Assembly: GCA_015501585.1 (NCBI GenBank)
Contig: JADNRY010000490.1
Coordinates: 1-44,394, forward strand
DNA: 44,394 nt
Direction: 5' to 3'
From: Rhodocollybia butyracea
Taxonomy: Eukaryota; Basidiomycota; Agaricomycetes; Agaricales; Omphalotaceae
In this document: in pieces, positions 1-11,919 of the stretch
Layout of the letters: each line of letters starts with the position of its first letter
Position numbering within the stretch: position 1 is the first letter of the stretch
Notes under the pieces: generated by a model
What the model was told of the DNA's origin: nothing
Seen by the model: the letters and a program-made list of their open reading frames with translations, nothing else
Databases searched by the model: none
Translations under genes and position numbers: made by a program

Positions 1-1070
1 AATCCTTTATTTTTTTGCTACTATTTCTATCTACCGCGGGGATACCTCAAACTTCTTACAATATAGCATTATTGTAGCACCCCAGTTGAATCACTCTTGG
101 AAGTGTTCTTGGGGTGTGCATTTTCCTTCACTTACCTATCGTCTAGTCTACTAACTACTGTACTTATTAGATATTGTATTGGTAACTTTACAGGTACAGT
201 TTATTCCTAATATACAAGCAGAATCACTCAAAGAGTTCCTGGTATATTGTATTGATAAGTTTGCAGTTTGTCCTTGTTCAATGTTCATGCTAATTTGGAT
301 AACACAAGCCAGTGCGCGCGGCACACGCAGCTATACACACCGTAGGTCTACTACAGTCCCTCCATGAAGTTTACAGCTTAAGCAAGATTGAACCAACAGG
401 TCTATACACACCCCAGATCATGCATCAGTGCAGCATCACACTGAGTCTCCTTCTGCGGTATCTTAGCTTGTGCTTAAATTGTCACGGCCAGCACCTCAAT
501 GTAACTTGAAGCTTTGGAAAGGTCTGGACCAGGAGCTGATACTTGAGGTCTAAGTCGCACTAAACAGACCAGGACTGAGGAAAGTACCCAATTGAATCCC
601 AATTTATGCTAATTCAGAGCGGGTTTGAGGAGAGCCTCTGGGGCCCCTAGCCAATGGGGATGAAGAGGTGAATCAGGAACTATGGAGGACTTCAAGGAAT
701 AACTAATGGTTATACCAGTATGTAGCTGATTTTTAACTATTATTTCCTTTAATGGGAGAGCTTTCTTTGAGGGCTGAGCATGCTTTTCTCCATTAGAGTC
801 TGGCTGTTTCCTCATGGGAACCTGCCATACGATGCAGCCATGTATAATAGTACTACTACTACTTGTATTATGGTATGTATTTTGCCTTTGCTTGTCTTGT
901 TATCCACGTCCACATTTGCATTTTCTCTATATATAAATGATTTCCGGGAGGCCTCCGGGAAAATTTGGCAATGATCACCGTAAACCCTGAGCCAATGATC
1001 GGCAATGTCAGTTTATAGGGCAACTAACTCCCGATTGCGATAGTATATACACCAATTATATCACCACTCA
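1..1070. other. No gene recognised
   Basis: No open frame of convincing length, splice pattern or recognisable family was found on either strand. The only structure noticed is a short imperfect palindrome around 943-964 (core GGAGGCCTCC). The stretch ends at the boundary of the first duplicated block. Confidence 0.5.
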
Positions 1071-1127
1071 ACTTTTCATACCAGTAAATAAATCCACAGC
1101 TTCTAGAATGTCCCGTCATATCCGCCT

Positions 1128-3386
1128 ATGATTTACAGCTCCATGGACATCTTTGTCCTGGTTGTTAAGTTAGAAATCTCCATAAGAAGCTCTACAATCG
1201 AAGGCACAAGGAAAGGCGACTTGCACTCTCTCCGCAGATCCTCAACAACTCCTTCCATTTCCCTCCTCAGAGCCTGCTCTCGCTGGAGCTCCGCACGGAT
1301 ATCATCTAGCGCAGGTCTTTGGCTTCTAGATTTAATAAATTAGCTGCCTCTATGTCCGACGAAGGACCTGTCCTCGATCGAGTTCTACACGGAGGTCATC
1401 CAGCTCCTGCTGCTTTGCAGCGAGAGCCACCGGATGGCGCTCTTCCATCTCCCTACGCGACGTCGTCTCTCGATGGATATCTGCGTGGAGCTCATCTATC
1501 TCCCGATAGAGTTTCTCTTCGCAACAACGGAGCTCCGCATGGAGGTCATCCAATGCCTTGCTCTTTGCATCTACTTCGGCCTTCAAGGCCTTCGCCTCCG
1601 ATTCGAAACTCAGTGCTCTCCCTTGCTCAGTCTGCAATGTTTTCTGGAGAGTTTTAACCTGTGTTTCGCGGGCCTTGTTGGTAAACGCAACCTGCTGGGC
1701 TTCCTCTAGCCCTCTTTGTAACAGCGCATTCTTCGTTTCCAGGCTCGCTATCTTACCTGGTAGGCCATCTTGTCCAGAATGTGCATGGTGTTTTTGTAGA
1801 GCGTCTTTGTCTCTCGTCAACTGTTGGACCTGAAATTCGGCTGACATGCGGAGTTTGCGCTCGTTTTGGTATTGAGTGAGGAGTTCGGAGATGGAGGCTT
1901 TGTTGGTCGCTAGGTCAGCCTGACCGGGGAGCTTGGCGCGTTTCACTGGAGGCTCTTCGCCGCCTGGAGCTGATGCGGAAGAGTGTGTGGTATCATGAAG
2001 TCGTTTTATTCCGGCTACAGAATGAGTAGGAAGCGGGGGTGCAGCGGGTGATGAAGTTGTGGCCAGTGATGTTGGAGTAGGTGGTTCTACTTTCGCTGGT
2101 ATCGAAGGACTGGTACCAATAAGATACCGCAAATGGTTAGGGAGCAGGGCGTAGCAGGTGAGGGAGTTGTGGCCAGTGATGTTGGAGGTGATTCTACCTT
2201 CGCTGGTATCGAAGGACGGAATACACCCTTGGTCTCGTTAGCATACCGAGCCTGGTTGAGTTTGGAGCGCGGGGTCCGTGTCATCGGCTGAGAGGGGCTA
2301 TCAGCCTGAGGACCAGATCCTGTTAATGCGCCCGAGCTTCCAAGTCGGCGTGGAAGCTGATTAATAGCACTCGGACCTGCAGAGGTTGGATTTGGTCCAT
2401 ACACTGACGTGGAGCTCGTTGGTACGGAAGATGAAGCAGGAGTTGACATCATCGTTTGCGCATTAAAGCCGGTAGCAGTCGGCCTCGCTCCAAAATGCGA
2501 AGGATCGACAACGGACGAAGGATTTCCGGAAGATGATACAGGGAGTGGATGGCTATTTGAAATTGGCCCTGATGATGAAGGGAAGCGAGGTTGACGTGGA
2601 ACTGAAGTGCTAGCTGTTCCTGAGAGTTCATTCCCACTGGCAGAAGTAGGCGGAGGAACGTTCTGACCAGTAGACGATAATATACGGCCTGACCTCAATC
2701 GTCGCGTAGTAAGTGCTGGAGGGATAGTCGAGGCCGCGCTGGCTGGTTGACAAAGGTGGATTCTGTCCAGAATTACTAGGTATTATGAGTGCATGCACAC
2801 GAGCAGGATCAGACAACCTCAACTTTGGATCCCCATTTGGCGGCGGTAAAGGGAAAGGGCCACTAATAAAAGGTAACACCGGTTGAAGAGTAGACGTAGA
2901 GCCTTGTCTTGAAGAATAGACGCAGCATAATTCCATACTGCATTAAGGATAAGGTTAGGATATTCCTGTGTAGCGGGATACGCACGCGGGTCCTTGGTCA
3001 AAATGAGCGTATAATCGAACAACTTGTCTGCAGTGGGCAAATTTAGTCTCGAAAGTCCAAGCTTTGGATATGCATTTACATCTGGAGAATTGCCAACTTG
3101 CGCGGAATCAGTGGAAGCTTTCCAAACCTTTGTTTCATGAGATTCAAGAAAGGCTATATGAACGTTAGAGGAAGTAACTCAGGACTAAATACCAGATACT
3201 CACCTTGTGAACCTCTGTGATCCAACCAAACCGAAGTACTTGTCCTTCGGATTCAACTTTGATACTTTGCTTGGGAGGCTGAGGAAACTTGAGCGTTCGC
3301 ACGATAATATTGGAAATTTGTTGTGAGGTTTGATCCACAAGTCGAGGGAAGTCGTAAACGACTTGCACCTCGATGTCGATAGTCAT
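1128..3386 (-). pseudogene. Coiled-coil protein family, copy A, disrupted
   Basis: Reads on the minus strand from ATG at 3386 (exon 1 starts MTIDIEVQVVYDFPRLVDQ). The exon order is the same as in the intact copy at 9625-11919: a 65-residue-class N-terminal exon, a short PFLNLMKQRFG exon, a 40-nt exon, then a long Pro/Ser/Thr-rich and coiled-coil exon. Relative to that copy the long exon has lost two bases near 2730, one base and then about 15 bases near 2120-2150, and one G near 1350, so it falls into three frames and ends early. The coiled-coil part (about 1350-1930) is still clearly alike. Some of the one-base losses could be consensus errors, because duplicated DNA is hard to polish. Confidence 0.75.
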
Positions 3387-3654
3387 GGAAGTAGGTTATG
3401 TTGGGTTATGTTGTTTGCTGAATAGCGCGCATGTGACTTATCACAATCTTATCTTCAGTGTCGTAAATTCCTACGCCGCATTGACGCATCTCTGAACTTA
3501 TTCCTTCAAGTTCCGCAATGTTCAGTCGAATCAAAAGGATCGATGACAACAGTAAACCCACTGAAGTGTGTGGTATGAATGCCATAGAAAGGCCATAGAA
3601 GCTGCCACAAGAGCTGTCCTAATCCTGGTGGAAAGGCGCTCATTGCTGATATTG

Positions 3655-4213
3655 GTAGATCCATGACCTTCAAGACGGCCCCTAGAGATATCAATGGTAG
3701 TTCCTGAATAGGACGATTAGCATTTACTACATGACTCATGTTTAGTTTTCAAGCACGCATACCTCCGTCAACGGCAGTCGCAGTGACAGTGCAAATACCA
3801 CTAGTGAAGGGGGTGGAAGAGGAGGCGTTCACAAGAAGGAATTCACTTTACACCCAAGGTCAGACACAGAATCATCAAAACGCGTTGGATTGAAAAACCC
3901 ACATCGCTCCAGCGATTCCTCCAGGTCCCAACTACGAACAAATAAGGACTTTAGTTGGAACCATTAGATGTGGCTCCAATCAAAGCAATATCACAATCGT
4001 GCGTCACGAGCTGCGTACTACGTAGCGGGGTCAGTGCATGTTGCAATGTTCAACGCGCTAGTACTCGCATGTTGTTGGACTAAGGAGAAACGGGACCACA
4101 ATGGGCGTGCAGAGACTCCCAGGGATATGGTGAGGATCACAAGGGAGGCAGAGAGTAGGCAGGAAGCAAGACGTGCGAAGATCTTCAGCGGCAGAAATGA
4201 AGAAATAATGAAC
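3655..4213 (-). pseudogene. Small secreted protein, copy 1, decayed and 3'-truncated
   Basis: Homologous to the intact 159-aa gene at 12720-13492. The signal-peptide region (LASCLLSASLVILTISLGVS) and the exons coding for the NAS..FTSG.CTVTATAVDGG and TTIDIS.GRLEGHGSTN stretches are recognisable. Four lesions are visible: the start ATG is lost (AAGATC here, AAGATGTTC in the other copy); a 5-bp TAGTA-type insertion near 4020 makes a stop and shifts the frame; the first intron donor is changed (GGAGCC instead of GGGGTGAGC); and homology stops at about 3655, removing the last two exons. These are not just single-base losses, so this copy is a real pseudogene. Confidence 0.8.
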
Positions 4214-4360
4214 GAAAGAAGGAAATCAGAAAAGTCGGAATGAAGTGTAGAGGTCAACTGGCGCTACCGGGCGCAAAAGGAAGGATATCAAAGGGAGAAA
4301 GGCTAGGAATGAAGAGGAGAAATAAGAATGAGAAAAATAATATCTTGCCTCTTATAATGC

Positions 4361-5876
4361 GGTAACGACTGTTCCGGCTTTCCAGTTCCGGCTTCCCATA
4401 CGTTGGACTATAGTCAACAATGTGCAAAGCAAAAATTATTGAGATCTTATTTTACAGTGCGTTACTTGCAATTGCTAATCGCTCAAACGAGTACCGAAGA
4501 AATTACCAGTTTACACCGGGGTTTTACTTCCACCTTCGAGGTATCGCCTGTTCGCGTGGTGGTTACAGGTGGTTACTAGGGATGGAAACCCGTCACTCAA
4601 CGCCCCCTCCTGAAGATGCCCTCGTTCGTTATTTCTAGCGCCGGAGCCTGAACAAATTGAGGCCCCCACGACCTCAGCTCCCCGAGCCCTTCGCCGAACC
4701 CGAATTGTGCACAGTCACATCTCCCCCATCCGTAAACCCCCTACCCCACAATCTGCCCGCGTTCACTGCACAAATAGTTCTTTTCCCGCTGATCAAAGCT
4801 GTCACCAAGAGCATGATAACGACGCTGGTGTGTAGCAGGCTAACTCGTGGTCCTAGAGCCCTTGGGGCTGGAAATACAAATCGAACGAATGCTGGACCCT
4901 GGTTTGCCGACGTCTGATCGCCTACCAGCCCCAGTCAAAAACGGTTTGTCGGGCCCAGCTAGCGCTCTTGGTAGGTCGTCAAGGTCGCCGGCGTTTTCGA
5001 GGGCAAGGACGGAAATGACACTGAGGATGATGTCGTCGTTGACAAGTAAATCCAAGCTACAGATAGACTTTGCGAAGCTGTCTCGTGTCTCAGAGCCAGT
5101 AAGCATTTGTTAAATACTGCCTTTCAAATAATCTCTTTACTGTTTATTCAAGACCTATGGTACCTACAGTCTATGCATCCACACACCACAGTTGACAGCG
5201 AGTACACCTCCTGTAATGGCTGCTGGATGAACTAAAATTAAACAGCCCTAAAAGGTATCGGTGAGGGATTATCTTTTTATGTGGCCGTAGGTGAGGGGTA
5301 GCAAAAAATTCTTGTAGTAGCCTCTCATCGATGTGTTATCGTTAGGACAGACACGCCGCATAAATTTCCACTTCAGCCTGACTAAAGTAGGTCACGAAAT
5401 ACAGCCTTTCATCAGCCTGCTGAAGGATGTTCTTTCAACGCCAGCAGAACCGCGAGATTCTGAATGAAAGGAAATATTTCGAGCCATCTTCGAAACCAAT
5501 AATTTCGCACCCAACTTCAGTCAGGCTTGAGTAGAACAATGAGCGTGGTCCAGAGAAAGCCGGCGAAATTGTTCAATTGCAGAGTTTCAGATGAGGTTTC
5601 AACTTACCGAATATAGAATTTCGGAACTTGAAACTTGAACCTCAAGGCCTCATGATCGATTTGATTGTTCAGGGTGAGCTTGGAAGGATGATTATAATTT
5701 ATTACTTAACAGCAGCGAGGAGCCGGGGCTCGGCTCGGTCGCTTCCAAATCCTCCATAAAAGCTCCAGCTTGATACGGTTTGATACAGTTTGATACTCAA
5801 CTCAGTCTTTGCTGGTCAAAGATCCTTCGCGCAGAGTCCACTGCCACCCCTTCCAGCCCCTTCTCCATACAACAAC
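4361..5876. other. Intergenic; no confident gene
   Basis: No gene model convinces here. An open minus-strand frame at 4840-5106 contains AGDLDDLPRALAGPDK; its DNA (about 4929-4994) resembles 6733-6783 downstream of the first tandem SSP gene, so it is probably an old duplicated fragment. The last 130 bases are the promoter and leader of the SSP gene at 5877: a TATA-like CATAAAAG near 5755 and the leader segment TTTGCTGGTCAAAGAT, which is repeated in front of the second SSP gene at about 7040. Confidence 0.45.
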
Positions 5877-6601
5877 ATGCGATTGAATCCTATCTTTGTT
5901 ATCCTTGGATTGATATGCACTTTACACGCGGTACCACTCCCCGTGAGTACTTTCAAATTTCTTGAATCTCGTACTAATTTGACCCCTGCAGGACTCGCTC
6001 GTCTCGATTGCTCAACGAACCCCTGAAGCCACTGCCCAGCCCTTCGAGTTGGACATTGCCATTACGTTCAACGCTGGACTGCCTAGTACCTCCGATGAAG
6101 CACAAACTGCAGAAGCACAAGAACATACTCATAACGCACAAACCGGGGTGAAGAGTTTGATGAATTCTGCTTTTCGCTTTGCTCTAGACAAACATCAGCT
6201 CAAGTAAGTTGATCCCTACAACAAAATTGGTCCTCACTACAAGCTGCGATATATCTGGCGTAATGTTCCCCGCCTCCGAGAACGAAAGCCCGCTGTCCCA
6301 ACAGAGACTTTCACTTGGTTTCTTACATTCAGGTTGCCTGGCTCAACCAAGGACTCAATGGTGTATGGTGATCACACTGGATGCGGTCAAGTATACACGG
6401 GCAAGGATAGAGCAGGAACATTATCCCGAGATATAGAAGGAACCGTTGAAGGATGGGGGGAAGTTAAGAGAGGTAAACAAGGTGATGGACAAATCTTTAC
6501 GAGATTTGAAGTAAGTCACCAACTGCTGTGTACTAGCCTTCCTCATACTCATACTGTGTGCAACATAGATTGCGACACAGACTTGGGAGCCCTGGCAGTA
6601 A
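5877..6601 (+). CDS. Small secreted protein, tandem copy 1
   Basis: The start MRLNPIFVILGLICTLHAVP is a typical secretory signal ending just before a VPLP motif. Exon 1 is 5877-5942, then a short GTGAGT...GCAG intron, and exon 2 begins DSLVSIAQRTPEAT at 5992, in step with the neighbour at 7115. In the frame shared with the neighbour an in-frame TAA occurs at 6205-6207, inside AAGTAAGT. That TAA sits in a consensus donor, and splicing 6204-6332 (acceptor TTACATTCAG) restores the same frame (LK|LPGSTKDS), giving about 162 aa. The final exon 6569-6601 encodes IATQTWEPWQ. Either this spliced form is used or the gene is dead. Function unknown; secreted and agaric-type. Confidence 0.6.
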
Positions 6602-7114
6602 TGGTCATTTCACGCATTTATCTGTCCAGATATTCATTTATTTTACAACTCTGTTTACCCATTCTAAGGCGCGTGGAGCCGGTAAGGGCTCCTGTTGGTG
6701 GTGTCGCGGAGGGGAGAACAAAGGGGGGAATTGTCTACCAGTCCCAGCTAGCGCTCTCGGCAGAGTCGTTGAGGTCGTCGGCGCCAAGCTTGATCCACCA
6801 TCAGTAAATAACAGCCTCTAAAACTTCCTGAAACATGAATCAATCGTAAATTTCGTATTTTGTTAATCCGCATACTTATAAGCCACACTCAGCACTACTC
6901 AGCACTGGCTTGATGGCAGTGTCCATGCAGGGTGAACTCTGTCACCGAGTAAGGGATGGAACCATCCAAATTCTACTTGCATAAAACAAACTCGAAAAAG
7001 CAGATATCCTCATTGAAGTTCGATACTCCAGATTTGTCTTCTTTGCTGGTCAAAGATTCTTCGCACAGACTCGTCCAGTCCCATCCCATCTCCTTACGAC
7101 AACCAAACGACAAC

Positions 7115-7765
7115 ATGCGATTGAATCCAATATTTACTATCCTTGCATTTACAAGTGCTATATACGCAGTACCACTTCCCGTCAGTAACTTTCAGGTTTC
7201 TTCAAATATCCCACTTATATAACTGGTGCAGGACTCGCCCGTCTCGATCACTCAACGAGCCCCTCCAGCCACCCCTTTGCACATCAAAATTAACTTCAGC
7301 AATGGAATACAAGGTACCGCTGGCCAAGTACCAGCTGCAATGAAAAAGGCGGTGATTAGTTTGATGAAATCTGCTTTTCACTCTGGTATAGACGAGCGCC
7401 AACTGAGTAAAGTTAAGCTCTACGGCCAAATTACTCATGAACATCCCTACACGCTGCATTATGACTGGCTCAATATTCCTCAGCCCGGAGCACCGACAGA
7501 CGGGCTGGAGGAATTCACTTGGAAGCTTACGTTCGTTTTGCCTGGATCAAACAAAGTATCGTCTGATGAGGGAGAAGGTGCAATATCGAGGAAAAAGAGA
7601 TTGGGATTGATTTCGAGAGAGAACGATTCCGGACAATTCTTTGACCAGATAAACGCTGAGCCTGGGGTAAGTCATCAATTGCTGTGTATTGGCCTTCCAG
7701 GTTTCTCATAGTGTGCAACCTAGGAGCTAGTGGAATGGAAGGACAGCCAGCCAGCCCTGGCATGA
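7115..7765 (+). CDS. Small secreted protein, tandem copy 2 (180 aa)
   Basis: Three exons, 7115-7180, 7232-7666 and 7724-7765, join in phase to give 180 aa. The N-terminus MRLNPIFTILAFTSAIYAVP is a signal peptide. The mature part is cysteine-free and includes LMKSAFHSGID, HYDWLNIPQPG and FTWKLTFVLPG, which align with the copy at 5877 although that copy has a stop or an extra intron in this stretch. A TATA-like element (CTTATAAG, about 6872) and a leader shared with copy 1 precede the start. The first donor is GTCAGT, weaker than the GTGAGT of copy 1. I do not recognise a functional family. Confidence 0.75.
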
Positions 7766-7890
7766 TAGTCTATTTTAGTATCTGTCTAGCTACTTATTTG
7801 TTCTCTGTTTACCGGTTCGTTGTACAGCGAACAAAGGCTCTTGTTCAAGCTGGCGGTGTCATGTAGGGGTGGGACCTCAGGCTCAGGTGT

Positions 7891-8741
7891 ACGATGCGTG
7901 TGTACATGTACTCTGTTCTCTATCTGTCTAGCCTGAGGACCAGATCCTGTTAACGCATCCGAGCTTCCAGGTTGGCGTAGAAGCTGGCTAATAGCTCTCG
8001 CACGCGCAGAGGTTGGGCTCAGTCCATACACTAACGTGGAGCGCGTCGGTACGGAAGATGGGGCGGGAGTTGTCGTCATCGCTTGCGCTTCAAGTCCAGC
8101 AACAGTCGGTCTCGCTCCGAAATGTGAACGTCCGGATGAAGAGTTTCCAGATGATGCAGAGAGCATAAGGTTATCTGGAATTAGCCCCATGACGTTCTTC
8201 GTGAAGGGAAATGCGGTTTATAATCGGTGCATGCACACGAGCAAAATCAACAACCTCAACTTTGTATCTCCATTTGACAGGGTGAAGCTTTGAAGAGGAA
8301 GGGCCACCAGCTAAAGATGACGTTGGTGGACGACTATATGTATATACAGTTGAAGAATAGACGCAAGATAATTCCTTACTGCGTTAATAACGATGTGAAT
8401 TTCTTGATATGCTCGTGAATAGCAGGATACGCACGGTCGTCCTTGGTTAGAATGATGACCGTATAATCGAATAGTTTGTCTGCAATGGACGAATTTAGTT
8501 TCGAAAGCCCAAACTTTGTGTCTTGGGACTAGGTACTAAAATACCAAATACTCACCTTCTGAACCTCTGTGTTCCAGCCAAACCGAAGTACTCGTCCCTC
8601 GGATTCAACTTTGATACTCTGCTTGCGAGGTGGAGAAAACTTGAGCACTTTCACGATGATATTGGAAACATGCTGCGGGGATTTATTGAGAAGTTGAGGG
8701 TGGCTGTAAACGATTTCTACCTCGACATAGATAGCTGTCAT
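7891..8741 (-). pseudogene. Coiled-coil protein family, copy B, truncated
   Basis: Starts at ATG 8741 (MTAIYVEVEIVYSHPQLLNK), followed by the same exon-intron pattern as the intact copy: LRFGWNTEVQK then an intron, a diverged exon 2, and the short exon IQTIRLYGHHSNQG. The long exon begins (ELSCVYSS) but soon decays. It keeps only the PTSARARAISQLLRQPGSSDALTGSG segment and lacks the coiled coil entirely, ending where it meets the 3' flank of the SSP gene at 7765. It is a 5' fragment of the gene, probably left by an unequal duplication. Confidence 0.7.
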
Positions 8742-8819
8742 GGAAGTAGGTGTTGAGTTTGCTGACTTAGCGCGCGCGCGCGTTGACATCGCGTTGACAC
8801 TGCTTATCACAATCAAATC

Positions 8820-9350
8820 ACAATCTTATCTTCAGGTCCGCAGTCAATATTCGAAAGTGCTGACTATATCTATGGACCAAATTCCTTCCGCCGCACTGAA
8901 CCCCGTCGACCACACCATATTCGCGATGCGCAATCAAATCAATGGCAACCGTAAACCCAGTCGATGTATAGAAGTGGTCAAAACCCTCAAAAGCACTTCC
9001 TGCAGCTTGCTTTCCTGATAATTCGTGGTTATATACGAGTCTAATTTTGCGCTCCAAGGAGCCCGAGTGGCCGCAGTTACTTTGAAATTAGCCACATCGC
9101 TGCCAGCAATACTGCGAACAAAACTTTGCTCGGGAGATTCAATACCCTCGCGTAACCTTGTAATCAACGGCGGTGATCGCCAAGAGCACTTTACGGTGAC
9201 CGTTGTTCCATGCGCTCCAACCTTAACTCTGTATTCTAACTCCAAGACGGAAAGAAAACAACGAACGCTCCATTCAAGATATCCATCCATCCATCAACAT
9301 CCCCAAGTTGTACTGCACATGTAACCACTTAGTCTGAGACTCGTGCATTG
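8820..9350 (-). other. Decayed duplicated segment upstream of copy B
   Basis: Minus-strand translation gives RVKVGAHGTTVTVK and ANFKVTAATRAPWSAK, resembling the minus-strand segment at about 12000-12350 upstream of copy C (RVKVGAPGTTVTIE...DFEVTATTR). A third, shorter match lies at 3500-3560 upstream of copy A (GFTVVIDPFDS versus GFTVAIDLIAH here). The three copies sit in the same place relative to the coiled-coil gene, so this was part of the ancestral duplicated unit. No copy gives one open, spliceable frame. Family not recognised. Confidence 0.5.
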
Positions 9351-9624
9351 TTGATTTCTCCTCGTCAGTTTCTGAGAGCGACCTCGGAGGACACGCCGGC
9401 TCCATCTTGATAACCGTTTTAACGTTGGAATAAGTATATGTAATAATGATACACTGCTAGTACGATATGAAGGAGCAAGCGTTGGCGCGCTCGAGCCTTC
9501 CAACTAACTCATCATCGTGTCCGGTCCCCACACCGAAAGTCGAGCCCAGCTCGACCTGTCTGATTTCAACAGCGAGATCTTTTCATACCAGTAAGCAAAT
9601 CCGCGGCTTCTAGAATCTCCCATG

Positions 9625-11919
9625 CTATCCGCCTACCGCCTGCAGCTCCATGGACATCTTGGTCCTAGTCGTTAATTTAGAAATCTCCATAAGAAGCTCT
9701 ACCATCGAAGGCACAAGGAAAGGCGACTTGAACTCTCTCCGCAGATCCTCAACAACTCCTTCCATTTCCCTCCTCAGAGCCTGCTCCCGTTTGAGCTCTG
9801 CACGGATATTATCTAGCGCCAGGTCTTTGGCTTCCAGATTCGATAAATTAGCTGCCTCCATGTCCCGAGGAAGCGCCTGTCCTCGATCGAGCTCTACACG
9901 GAGGTCATCCAGCTCCCGCTGCTTTGCAGCAAGAGCCAACAGATGACTCTCTTCCATCTCCCGACGCAACGTCTTCTCTCGATGGAGATCTGCCTGGAGG
10001 TCATCTATCTCTCGATAGAGTTTCTCTTCCCGATAACGGAGCTCCGCACGGAGGTCATCCAGTTCCTTGCTCTTTGCATCCACTTCGGCCTTCAACCTCT
10101 GCGCCTCTGATTCGAAACTCAGCACTCTCCCTTGCTGAGTCTGCAACGCCTTCTGAAGAGTTTGAACCTGCGCATCGCGGGTTTTGTTGGCGAACGCAGC
10201 CTGCTGGGCTTCCTCTAGCCCTCTTTGTAACAACGCGTTCTTCGTTTCCAGGCCCGCTATCCTATTTAGTAGAGCGCCTTGTCCAGGATACGTATGATGT
10301 TTTTGTAGCGCGTCCTTGTCTTTCGTCAACTGTTGGACCTGGAGTTCAGCTGACATGCGGAGTTTGCGCTCGTTTTGGTATTGAGTGAGGAGTTCGGAGA
10401 CGGAGGCTTCGTTGGTCGTTGGGTCAGTCTGACCGAAAAGCTTGGCGCGTTTCGCTGGAGGCTCTTCGCTGCCAGGAGCTGATGCGGAAGAATGTGTGGT
10501 ATCATGGGGTCGTTTTATCCCGGCTACGGAATGAGTAGGAAGCGGGGGTGTAGCGGGTGAAGGAGCTGTGGCTAGTGATATTGGAGTAGGTGGTTCTACT
10601 TTCGCTGGTATCGAAGGACTGGTATCGTCCGTGGTCTGGCCAAGAAGATAACGCAGATGATTAGGGAGCGGGGGCGTGGCGGGGGAGGGAGTGGTGGCCA
10701 GTGATGTTGGAGGTGATTCTACCTTCGCTGGTATTGAAGGACGGAGTACACCCTTGGTCTCGTTAGCATACCGAGATCTAGTGAGTCTAAGAGGCCGAGA
10801 GGAGCCATCAGCCTGAGGACCAGATCCTGTTAATGCGCCTGAGCTTCCAGGTCGGCGTGGAAGCTGATTAACAGCACTGGGACTCGCAGAGGTTGGATTT
10901 GGTCCATATGCTGACGTGGAGCTCGTCGGTACGGAAGATGAGGCAGGAATCGGCGTCGTCGTTTGCGCATTAAAGCCGGTAGCAGTCGGCCTCGCTCCAA
11001 ACTGTGAAGGACCGACGACGGACGAGAGATTTCCGGAAGATGATACAGGGAGTGGATGGCTATTTGGAATTGGCCCTGAAGGGAAGCGAGGTTGACGTGG
11101 AACTGAAGTGCTAGCTGTTCCTGAGAGTTCATTCCCACTGGCAGAAGTAGGCGGAGGAACGTTCTGACCAGTAGACGATAATATACGGCCTGACCTCAAT
11201 CGTCGCGTAGTAGGTGCTGGAGGGATAGTAGAGGCCAGCGCTGGGCTGGTTGACAAAGGTGGATTACGTCCAGAATTACTAGGTATTATGAGTGCATGCA
11301 CACGAGCAGGATCAGACAACCTCAACTTTGTACCTCCATTTGGCGGCAGTAAAGAGGAAGAAGGCCCACTAAACAAAGGTGACGCCGGTGGATGACTAGA
11401 CGTAGAGCCTTGTGTTGAAGAATTGACCCAACATAATTCCAAACTGCATATAATTAGGATAAGGTGAATTCTTTGAGAATATTCATGAATAGGAGGATGC
11501 GCACTCTGGGCTTTGGCCAAAACCATAGTATAATCGAATAACTTGTCTGCAATGGGCGAATTTAGTCTCGGAAAGTCCAAACTTTGGATATGCAGTTACA
11601 TATGGAGAAGCGCCAAGTTTTGCGGAGTTAATGGATGAGTTCCAAACTTATCCTTCATGACGCCCAAGAAGGGCTGGATTAATGTTAGAGGAAGCAACTC
11701 AGGATTAAAATATCACATATTCACCTTCCGAATGCTTGTGATCCAACCAAACTTAAGTACCCGTCCGTCGGATTCAACTCTGATACTTTGCTTGCGAGGT
11801 TGAGGAAACTTGAGCGCGTTCACGATGATATTGGAAAGTTGTTGCGAGGTTTTGTTTACAAGATAAGGGTAAGTGTAAATGACTTCCACTTCAATACAGA
11901 TAGCAATTAGGGAAGTCAT
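9625..11919 (-). CDS. Coiled-coil protein, 709 aa, copy C (intact)
   Basis: Four exons join in phase: 11919-11725, 11673-11600, 11546-11505 and 11443-9625 (2130 nt, 709 aa). The same donor and acceptor phases are kept in copies A and B, which supports the model. Exon 1 encodes a compact domain (IEVEVIYTYPYLVNK...VLKFGWITSIRK). The long exon holds a Pro/Ser/Thr-rich stretch with the repeat AKVE(S)PPTSLATTPSPATPPLP, a basic EEPPAKRAKL motif that could be a nuclear signal, and about 280 residues of heptad-like coiled coil (for example LDDLRAELRYREEKLYREID) to the C-terminus. It is probably a lineage-specific structural or scaffolding protein. No catalytic motif is seen and I do not recognise a named family. 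Confidence 0.75.

Larger units (their letters stand above)
1071..4360. repeat. Duplicated block, copy 1 (coiled-coil gene + SSP gene)
   Basis: This block matches 9579-13680 in the same order and orientation: the 3' flank with CTTTTCATACCAGTAA, the coiled-coil gene, a decayed spacer, then a small secreted protein gene. Both genes are damaged in this copy, whereas both are open in the second copy. The region between the two genes is shorter here because the 3' part of the SSP gene is missing. Boundaries are approximate and were judged by eye. Confidence 0.75.

Noticed and set aside
943..964. Palindrome TTTCCGGGAGGCCTCCGGG near 943-964
   Set aside because: Two mismatched positions outside a 10-bp core and no repeat partner or gene context, so it is probably chance.
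1319..1833. Plus-strand frames opposite the coiled-coil gene copies (also 9650-9946 and 9924-10388)
   Set aside because: Complementary reading of heptad-repeat codons gives long open antisense frames. No independent evidence for genes.
8769..8782. Alternating GC run (GCGCGCGCGCG)
   Set aside because: A short dinucleotide run just upstream of copy B, absent from the other copies. No function can be argued.
11546..11673. Reading copy C as broken by a TAA and a 1-base insertion near 11580-11650
   Set aside because: Both features fall away once the exon 2 frame PFLGVMKDKFG and the GTAACTGC...TTGCAG intron are used. The same junctions work in copies A and B.
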